Shown here: one piece after another, positions 19,806-24,534 of the stretch | Layout: each line of letters starts with the position of its first letter | Position numbering within the stretch: position 1 is the first letter of the stretch | Source: a virus | Reading direction: 5' to 3' (one strand) | Length of the DNA stretch: 24,534 nucleotides | Virus record (IMG/VR): IMGVR_UViG_3300033146_004758 | Location: 1 to 24,534 of that record | Notes under the pieces: model-generated | Database searches by the model: none | The model's input: the letters and a program-made list of their open reading frames with translations, nothing else | What the model was told of the DNA's origin: nothing | Position numbers and translations under genes: made by a program

Positions 19806-21818
19806 TTATAAATCGCTAATTGCTAAATTTCGTTGTGCTTCTGTATCCACTTCGTCCATTTCAAAGGCTTGCTCTGGAGTAATAGGTGTAACAATCTCTG
19901 GGGTTATATCAATCGTTTTTGTAGGCTTTTTTAGAATGGTAACTTTTGAAAGTTTATTATCATCTTTGACCATTTTATCAAATTCGCTTATATACTTCAT
20001 AGCCTCAGTATATCCTTGTTTGTCTTGGTCTGTCCATTCAGCTTTTGCTCTATTGAATGTTGGTACAGGTTTACATTCACTAATTAATTGCCCGTTTTGG
20101 TATATAAATACCTCTTCTATTTTATTATTGCTATTTGGAATATAGTAGGCATCTACATTATAGTTGTTTGCAGATAGCTTAGTTAATATTTCTGGCGATG
20201 ATAATTGATATTTTTCATATTGAACTACTACATATTGTGAACGTCTAATTGATGTTTTTACATGTACACCAATATATTTTGCTAATAAGGCTTTATTATA
20301 TTGTGGTAAGTCTGGATTTACATTATTAATCAATACATCTAATCTAGTCATATCCTTATATCGTTTTTGGTTTGGATGTAATTGATTATTGTATTCTATT
20401 TGTTCCTGTAACTCATTAGCAACAATTATTTCATAGTCTGCGGTTGCCGTTTTATAATTATCATTTTCAGCATCAAATATTTTTTGATTAATAACTCTAT
20501 TACTATCAAGTCTCGAGTAGTGACGACCTACATTTTGATTATTACTTTTTTCAACGCCGTATTTCTTTGCCCCAATTAATCGCTCTGCATATTTCTCTTG
20601 AGAGTTTTGAGGATTACACCATCTAACAAAAGGAAATACATTTCCCATTTTCATTAAGCCATCTTTAAAATCTGAAACTAAGTGGTTTTCTACCTCCATT
20701 TCCATTGGTACTCCAATTCCTAAACTAGAAGTAAACTGGAACATGTTACGAATACAGTCTAAATACAGTTTATCATCTTTTGATTTAGAGTGTGAAATTC
20801 CTATCATTGCACCAGAGGCATCATCAAAAGCATAATACGCCATCACTTTTTGTCCATTTGGTAATTTTGTGTGCATAATATCCCTATCATCCAAAGTTAT
20901 TTTACTCATGGAGAATATAGGAGCAGTTCTATTAACATGAGGCCTTACTTTTAGGCTAAAGTCATGGTTTCCATTTCTAGCTTTTTTAATTATTAATTCA
21001 TTACGTGGGTCACGTAAATAGTTCCAAACGGTTGCATCTGAAATTACTACAGGCATTCCATCATTATAAAAATCCTCTCGGTTAAATAGTTCACCTGTTT
21101 TGATATCAACTACTTCAATTGCGCCTCCTAAAAATTGCAAATACATATCATGTACCGATGACGAATAAGGTTTATTTGGTAGGCAGTATAGGCTAATAAT
21201 TAAATTTTCTATCTTAGCAGTAACCTTTCTTGAATTATCGTTTAAATAGCCTTTATGTATTAAATCAACATATCCATTTTTAATATATGAGTTATATTTT
21301 CTTTTTAGTCTACGTTCATTAGTAGGTAATGAGTGTGGATGTCTATCAGTATCAATACTATTAACCGAAGTACTTATTTTTGTCCACAGTCCTTTTGTTG
21401 AGCCTCCTAAAGACCTTCTTTTTGATTTTATTGAAGATAATATAGTATGAATTGCGTTTAAAACTTCCGCATTGGCTCTATATTCACGTTGTTTCTTTGT
21501 TGGCAAGTTTCTGCCATCGGCTAAAGAATAGTTTGAATAAAAAGTTGATGCAGTTCCATCTAAAACTATTTTATCTGAAAATAAATTTTGTTTAACTACT
21601 TTATAAGGATCTCCAAAATTCTGAACAATTTGTTCTTTTATCCACATTTTTAAAGTATCAAACTCAACCAATGCAGGTGTTCCCTTACAGCCTCTTCGGA
21701 TAACATTAATAAAGCCACGCTTTTTTAATGCATCATAATTAAATTTACTTAGAATTCCAGATTGTTGGTATAACCAACCTCCTTGAACACATACTATATT
21801 ATTATACTCTTCAAACAT
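19806..21818 (-). CDS. MuA-like DDE transposase
   Basis: The 670-residue protein catalyses strand transfer and replicative transposition of the phage. The N terminus (about 1-75) holds a winged-helix-like DNA-binding segment; residues about 100-230 are basic and helical, suiting end-binding domains. The RNase H-like core begins at KITLDDRDIMHTKLPNGQKV (Asp310 or 311 first acid; AYYAFDDASGAMIGIS on the next strand). The second acid position reads MEVENHLV with Glu377 where MuA has Asp336 (IDN). The third is Glu408 in CNPQNSQEKYAER. A beta-barrel/C-terminal region follows, with a disordered end likely to contact MuB. MuA is 663 residues, so length agrees. It follows the Ner-like gene by two bases. 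Confidence 0.9.
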   Translation of the reverse strand: MFEEYNNIVCVQGGWLYQQSGILSKFNYDALKKRGFINVIRRGCKGTPALVEFDTLKMWIKEQIVQNFGDPYKVVKQNLFSDKIVLDGTASTFYSNYSLADGRNLPTKKQREYRANAEVLNAIHTILSSIKSKRRSLGGSTKGLWTKISTSVNSIDTDRHPHSLPTNERRLKRKYNSYIKNGYVDLIHKGYLNDNSRKVTAKIENLIISLYCLPNKPYSSSVHDMYLQFLGGAIEVVDIKTGELFNREDFYNDGMPVVISDATVWNYLRDPRNELIIKKARNGNHDFSLKVRPHVNRTAPIFSMSKITLDDRDIMHTKLPNGQKVMAYYAFDDASGAMIGISHSKSKDDKLYLDCIRNMFQFTSSLGIGVPMEMEVENHLVSDFKDGLMKMGNVFPFVRWCNPQNSQEKYAERLIGAKKYGVEKSNNQNVGRHYSRLDSNRVINQKIFDAENDNYKTATADYEIIVANELQEQIEYNNQLHPNQKRYKDMTRLDVLINNVNPDLPQYNKALLAKYIGVHVKTSIRRSQYVVVQYEKYQLSSPEILTKLSANNYNVDAYYIPNSNNKIEEVFIYQNGQLISECKPVPTFNRAKAEWTDQDKQGYTEAMKYISEFDKMVKDDNKLSKVTILKKPTKTIDITPEIVTPITPEQAFEMDEVDTEAQRNLAISDL

Positions 21819-21820
21819 AA

Positions 21821-22060
21821 TTATTTTATTAATTTGGTTTGTTTATATACTTCTATTAAAAATTCAGCTTGCTCAATAAGTTGCTCTCTACGTTCAATAA
21901 TAAAATATAATGCTATTACAGCTTCGGGTTTGGCTCTTTCAAATTGTTTACGTGCCGCACCGCCATCTATGCCTAGCATTTTAGAAATTAAAATGTAATC
22001 TCCTTTTAATCTTTTTGAGCTTAGTTGCGATTTTAATTCTTGAATTGTTAATTTTTTCAT
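21821..22060 (-). CDS. Small DNA-binding early protein in Ner position
   Basis: The 79-residue protein is the first gene of the leftward early operon. It begins MKKLTIQELKSQLSSKRLKG and then has DYILISKMLGIDGGAARKQF, which reads like a helix-turn-helix (helix, LGIDG turn, AARKQFERAK recognition helix), followed by a long C-terminal helix (ALYFIIERREQLIEQAEFLI). In Mu the same place is held by Ner, which turns down early and repressor transcription. By position this could do that; it may also help transposase. No sequence similarity to Ner is claimed. Start ATG at 22058-22060 lies just inside the divergent switch region. Confidence 0.6.
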   Translation of the reverse strand: MKKLTIQELKSQLSSKRLKGDYILISKMLGIDGGAARKQFERAKPEAVIALYFIIERREQLIEQAEFLIEVYKQTKLIK

Positions 22061-22068
22061 TATATTTG
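22040..22068 (+). promoter_or_regulatory. Repressor promoter (rightward)
   Basis: TTG (22040-22042), 18 bases, then TATATTTG (22061-22068), a perfect -7 element with slightly short spacing. RNA would start near 22075, leaving a leader of about 60 bases to the repressor ATG. The -33 element lies inside the start of the Ner-position gene. The -7 element runs into the left arm of the inverted repeat TTTGTCC...GGACAAA. Confidence 0.5.
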
Positions 22069-22120
22069 TCCTATTATGCGGACAAAATTACAATAAAAGT
22101 TCTGTAAATACAAAACTTTT
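22065..22120. promoter_or_regulatory. Two operator-like inverted repeats in the early/repressor switch
   Basis: Repeat 1: TTTGTCC (22065-22071) and GGACAAA (22080-22086), perfect seven-base arms, eight-base spacer, lying on the -7 elements of both promoters. Repeat 2: AAAAGTT (22095-22101) and AACTTTT (22114-22120), perfect seven-base arms, twelve-base spacer, with its right arm on the -33 element of the early promoter. The arms differ in sequence, so two different proteins may bind (repressor and Ner-position protein). Confidence 0.5.
22083..22115 (-). promoter_or_regulatory. Leftward early promoter
   Basis: On the minus strand TTTTG (22115-22111), exactly 20 bases, then TAATTTTG (22090-22083) matches the Bacteroidota consensus. 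RNA would start near 22077, about 17 bases before the ATG at 22058-22060. Each element overlaps one of the two inverted repeats in this region, so a bound repressor would block it. It should drive the long early operon from the Ner-position gene to at least the small proteins near 13.2 kb. Confidence 0.65.
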
Positions 22121-22136
22121 ACTAAAAAAATCAAGT

Positions 22137-22499
22137 ATGAGCTTAATTGAGGCTATAGAAATATTAAAGGAAAAAGGCGTAACCGCTTATGAAATAGCGT
22201 CTAAGACAGATTTAACAGAGGCTGGTGTTTTAAAAATACTTAGTGGAAAAACAAAGAAACCACATAAATCTACTATTCAAACATTAATTAATTACGCAAA
22301 AAGTATAGTAAATAATGGAAATGAATTAATTAGTGATAATGATTTTTCTGTTGAAAGAGTTGCACTATATGTAGCTATGAATGAAGATGAATTTATGAAA
22401 GAAAAAGTTTTTTCAAATATTATTGAAAAAAGAGTAGCCATAAGACTGATGGAATTAACAAGTGATCCCGTTAAATTTAAACGCTTTTTAGAGCAATAA
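22137..22499 (+). CDS. Phage repressor, HTH protein
   Basis: The 120-residue protein has an N-terminal helix-turn-helix at about 5-48: LIEAIEILKEKGVTAYEIAS, then KTDLTEAGVLKILSGKTKKP, an XRE/lambda-Cro-like arrangement with recognition helix near TEAGVLKIL. The rest (about 60-120) is helical, likely for dimerisation. It is transcribed opposite to the early operon and separated from it by the operators, as Mu c is from ner. There is no visible self-cleavage (S24) domain, so induction would not work by LexA-like cleavage. It ends overlapping the 3' end of the convergent accessory gene by 23 bases. Confidence 0.75.
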   Translation: MSLIEAIEILKEKGVTAYEIASKTDLTEAGVLKILSGKTKKPHKSTIQTLINYAKSIVNNGNELISDNDFSVERVALYVAMNEDEFMKEKVFSNIIEKRVAIRLMELTSDPVKFKRFLEQ

Positions 22500-22686
22500 T
22501 AAAATCTATATTCTTACTTTTATTACCGTTAATATTTTTTATTATTCCTTTTTTTAAATTTTTAATTTCTTTATTTTGTTTATTAATGAATGCTTTAGTT
22601 AAATCGTCATCCATTTGTTCAATAATATCTTCATCAAATATTTTTGAAAACTTAGTTTTTACCGTGTTAGCTCTTTTTTTATTCAT
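22477..22686 (-). CDS. 69-residue Lys-rich protein, last gene of accessory operon
   Basis: The product reads MNKKRANTVKTKFSKIFDED, then IIEQMDDDLTKAFINKQNKE and IKNLKKGIIKNINGNKSKNI, ending FIIALKSV. It is helical and highly charged, with no recognised motif. Its ATG overlaps the stop of the membrane-protein gene (TAATG), and its end overlaps the repressor's 3' end on the other strand, so transcripts of the repressor and this operon would be antisense to one another over 23 bases. Confidence 0.55.
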   Translation of the reverse strand: MNKKRANTVKTKFSKIFDEDIIEQMDDDLTKAFINKQNKEIKNLKKGIIKNINGNKSKNIDFIIALKSV

Positions 22687-23462
22687 TATTCCATTCCTTT
22701 TTCTAGTGCACGAAAATATCCTTTAATATACTCTTTTTCTTTTTTAGGATCAATATATTGTTTGGCATCTTTAATAATAAATCTTGACATTGATTTTACT
22801 ATTACTAAAAGTTTATTTTTAAACACCTCTTTATGTATAATAAAGTAGACTGTAGAAATGGCAGCAACAATACTAAACCCAATTAGGGCGTATCTATATG
22901 TGGCTAGTGGGTAATCTTGTGAGTACCAAAAAACCCAAAGTAATTGATAAAATGCAGATGAAAAGCTTAATACCTGCAGTAAGATAAACGATTTTTTTAA
23001 GTTCTTATCTTCTGTTTTTATCTTGTAAATTAAAAAGCTTATTAATAAGGAATATAATAAGTATGGCAACCTAATTCCTAGTCCAATTAAAAATACTCTA
23101 GTAGTTTTCCACCCAAATATTCTATGATCATTGACTGATTTTGTTATTAGTTTGGAATTCGTGTTTTCAGCTTTATTAATTAATGTACTAAGTTGATAAA
23201 ATTCCTTATAAAAAACATTAGGTTTTGTTTCACCAACTTTAAATGATTTCTCTAATAACTCTAGTTTATTAATATTTTCAGAGGCACTTTGGTTGAGCTG
23301 TTTTTTATATTTTTCAACTTCTATATTTGTTTTTGAAAAATAAATATGTATTAATGGCGCAATAAAGATTAATATTGCGCCAATCAATATAATAAGTGAT
23401 TTAGCCTCTTTCAGGCTCTTCATCTTTTCCGTAATCAATACTTTGTTCGATGTTGTTTTCAT
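22686..23462 (-). CDS. Four-span membrane protein of accessory operon, unknown
   Basis: The 258-residue reading has transmembrane segments at about 22-42, 122-146, 158-180 and 188-209, a 75-residue loop after the first (EVEKYKKQLNQSASENINKL; coiled-coil-like) and a basic C-terminal tail (IIKDAKQYIDPKKEKEYIKG). An internal ATG at 23421-23423 (MKSLKEAK) would reduce overlap with the upstream lipoprotein gene from 62 to 23 bases and may be the real start. The family is not recognised. Position beside the repressor, own-promoter operon and membrane location suggest a lysogeny-expressed protein such as a superinfection-exclusion factor; this is inference from context. Confidence 0.6.
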   Translation of the reverse strand: MKTTSNKVLITEKMKSLKEAKSLIILIGAILIFIAPLIHIYFSKTNIEVEKYKKQLNQSASENINKLELLEKSFKVGETKPNVFYKEFYQLSTLINKAENTNSKLITKSVNDHRIFGWKTTRVFLIGLGIRLPYLLYSLLISFLIYKIKTEDKNLKKSFILLQVLSFSSAFYQLLWVFWYSQDYPLATYRYALIGFSIVAAISTVYFIIHKEVFKNKLLVIVKSMSRFIIKDAKQYIDPKKEKEYIKGYFRALEKGME

Positions 23463-23553
23463 TGTCGTCTATTTCGTCTGGGTCAGTACAGGATGTTAGA
23501 ACTGGTGCAACAAACATTCCTAATAATACAATAGCTAATACTAATTTTTTCAT
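23401..23553 (-). CDS. 50-residue acidic lipoprotein
   Basis: A frame from ATG 23551-23553 to TAA 23401-23403 encodes MKKLVLAIVLLGMFVAPVLT, SCTDPDEIDDNENNIEQSID, YGKDEEPERG. Residues 1-21 form a lipoprotein signal with lipobox L-T-S-C (Cys22). The mature part is only 29 residues, very acidic, and would hang from the outer or inner membrane. Acidic residues soon after the Cys (CTDPDE) resemble Bacteroidota surface-export signals that place lipoproteins outside the cell. It is the first gene of the accessory operon, about 75 bases after a good promoter start. A surface role such as blocking phage receptors is possible. Confidence 0.65.
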   Translation of the reverse strand: MKKLVLAIVLLGMFVAPVLTSCTDPDEIDDNENNIEQSIDYGKDEEPERG

Positions 23554-23633
23554 TTTAATTAAAATTTAAGGTTTATAAAGCCTTAAAAGTAATATAAATA
23601 AATCTATAATGAGATTAGCTCCTTTTTTTTTAA

Positions 23634-23666
23634 CAAATTTATGCTTTAATAAAAATGCACCCCAAA
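23634..23666 (-). promoter_or_regulatory. Promoter of the accessory operon
   Basis: On the minus strand TTTG (23666-23663), 21 bases, then TAAATTTG (23641-23634), matching the consensus. RNA would start near 23627, leaving a leader of about 75 bases. Part of that leader can fold (TTAAGG...CCTTAA). No operator-like repeat matching the early switch is seen, so expression in the lysogen is likely. Confidence 0.55.
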
Positions 23667-24056
23667 TATATAATAATATTTTAGAAATTCCTATACCTAA
23701 TCCTAGTGAGTTTTTGGTATTTCTTTTTACTTGATTTCAACTTAACATATTGATTTATATATAATTTTAGTAAACGCTTAAAAAATCAACTAAAATCATA
23801 AACGCAGATTTATGCAATAATTGGTTTAAATATCACATTGTACATAATAATACACACTTTATTTTACTGTTTATTGCTTACTAATTTAATAATCAATTAT
23901 TTATGCAATTTTTACAAGGTGTTAAAAGGTACTAAGTATATGTTTATATATTGGTTTTAGTGGTTTTAAGTATATACCTATCTAATATTTAAGCTTGTTT
24001 TATACTGTTTTATAGGTCTAAGATATATTGAATACTTATTTTTTTTCATGTTTTTG

Positions 24057-24088
24057 TACGCCCATTTGTACGCCCAATAATACGCCCA
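24057..24088. repeat. Three direct repeats of TACGCCCA at 12-base spacing
   Basis: Copies at 24057-24064, 24069-24076 and 24081-24088 are identical in a region otherwise very low in G and C. The 12-base period is about one helical turn, so bound proteins would line up on one face of the DNA. On the minus strand they read GGGCGTA and encode only a 17-residue frame. Confidence 0.6.
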
Positions 24089-24276
24089 TTTCACAAAATA
24101 GGGTGTTTTTTATTCATTTTAAACATAGTGTTGTACCTACAATTTTTAGTTTAAATGTAGTTTAAATAGTATTTAAAAAAGATTGTTTCTTAGCTTAAAT
24201 AGGGGTTTTGTGGTATATTTGTACTATTAATAACTGTTAACTCCTTAAAATGGTATTTAACTAGTTTTAAAATGGC

Positions 24277-24303
24277 GGTAAAATAGCGGTAAATAGTAGG
24301 TAA
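24277..24303. repeat. Three short direct repeats of GGTAA at 11-base spacing
   Basis: GGTAA begins at 24277, 24288 and 24299, with longer matches GGTAAAATAGC, GGTAAATAGTA and GGTAATGTACT. Spacing is again one helical turn. They follow a TATATTTG promoter-like element by about 55 bases. They are short, so chance is possible. Confidence 0.35.
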
Positions 24304-24347
24304 TGTACTTTTTGTTTTTTTATGGAGATATTAACCTTTTTATTGTT

Positions 24348-24370
24348 AGCCCTTTATTTTTGGGCTTTTT
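24348..24370 (+). terminator. Rightward intrinsic terminator
   Basis: AGCCC (24348-24352) and GGGCT (24362-24366) form a five-pair stem with a nine-base T-rich loop, followed by a T-run. It would end transcription coming from the left, although no gene with an obvious need for it lies upstream on this strand. Confidence 0.45.
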
Positions 24371-24534
24371 AAGGCTTTTTTATTATTTGTTTTTTTGTAC
24401 GTTTTGTTTTTGGGGGGGTATATTCAGTTAATATTTTTTATCTTGTTTATTACTTTTTCCGCTTGTTTTTTCAAAACTCACAAACATATTGATGTAAATA
24501 ATTCTTGATAATTTTAACATAAGAGGTGTTAGTA

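Larger units (their letters stand above)
23667..24534. other. Gene-free AT-rich region, possible phage end or host flank
   Basis: No convincing gene is seen on either strand over about 870 bases. It holds TACGCCCA repeats (24057-24088), GGTAA repeats (24277-24303), an isolated TATATTTG at 24214-24221 without a good -33 element, a hairpin terminator near 24348-24370 and a G7 run at 24412-24418. In a Mu-like genome the left end lies beyond the repressor, on this side, so transposase-binding ends or the host junction may be here. I cannot place the terminus or a target duplication. Confidence 0.5.

Noticed and set aside
24037-24090. Minus-strand frame over the TACGCCCA repeats (MGVLLGVQMGVQKHEKK)
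   Set aside because: Only 17 residues, repetitive because the DNA is repetitive, closed by stops on both sides.
24412-24418. G7 run as a phase-variation tract
   Set aside because: Only seven bases and not inside or just upstream of any credible gene.
24303-24431. 42-residue hydrophobic plus-strand frame (MYFLFFYGDINLFIVSPLFL...)
   Set aside because: It is read through T-rich DNA that contains an intrinsic terminator and a G7 run; the composition explains the hydrophobicity.
1-24534. tRNA, rRNA or insertion-sequence genes
   Set aside because: No cloverleaf-like segment, rRNA similarity or second transposase was noticed on either strand; no search was run.

Overview
The window is the interior of a Mu-like transposable phage or prophage of a Bacteroidota host, most likely a marine-type Flavobacteriaceae. 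Evidence for the host: strongly AT-rich DNA, start sites with almost no Shine-Dalgarno sequences, Bacteroidota promoters (TTG, about 20 bases, TAnnTTTG), and lipoproteins beginning MKK with SSC or TSC lipoboxes. Evidence for the element: a MuA-type transposase beside a MuB-type ATPase, a divergent repressor, a DUF3164 protein, and Mu-type head genes (gp36/DUF1320, gp29/DUF935 portal, MuF, gpG).

Layout, left to right. (1) 1-5660, minus strand: tail tube (cut by the window edge), tail sheath, an unknown protein, a lysis group (amidase, 36-residue membrane peptide, lipoprotein with a C-terminal membrane segment), major capsid protein, and a ClpP-like maturation protease with a scaffold-like tail. 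(2) 5661-5862: divergent control region with two perfect palindromes. (3) 5863-12468, plus strand: small terminase, unknown, large terminase, gp36-like, portal, MuF with an extra C-terminal domain, gpG-like, tail-completion-like protein. (4) 12465-13242: small helix-turn-helix gene, two back-to-back promoters sharing a TTGTGCAA core, and a one-gene cassette bounded by two 48-base structured elements that look like integron attC sites. (5) 13245-22060, minus strand: early operon, running from a small Ner-like protein through transposase, MuB, a second RecA-like ATPase, DUF3164 and GemA-like proteins to tiny membrane/zinc-ribbon proteins, replisome-organizer-like and ASCH-like proteins. (6) 22061-22136: early/repressor switch with two inverted repeats on the promoters. 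(7) 22137-22499: repressor, plus strand. (8) 22477-23553, minus strand: three-gene accessory ('moron') operon with its own promoter. (9) 23554-24534: gene-free, AT-rich, with phased short direct repeats; the phage left end may lie here or beyond, but I cannot fix it.

How it works together (inference): in the lysogen the repressor holds off the leftward early promoter while the accessory operon is expressed from its own promoter. On induction the early operon supplies transposase, MuB and accessory replication proteins. A middle/late activator, possibly the small helix-turn-helix protein at 12465-12683, may then turn on the two divergent late operons from 5661-5862.

The most unusual observations are the attC-like pair around a single cargo gene, a classical Sec signal peptide on the major capsid protein, an A10 slippery run joining portal to MuF, a possible nuclease-toxin domain at the MuF C terminus with no immunity gene beside it, a hairpin plus predicted pseudoknot directly after MuF, and a candidate one-protein spanin. 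All functional names rest on reading the sequence and recalled family features; no searches were run.
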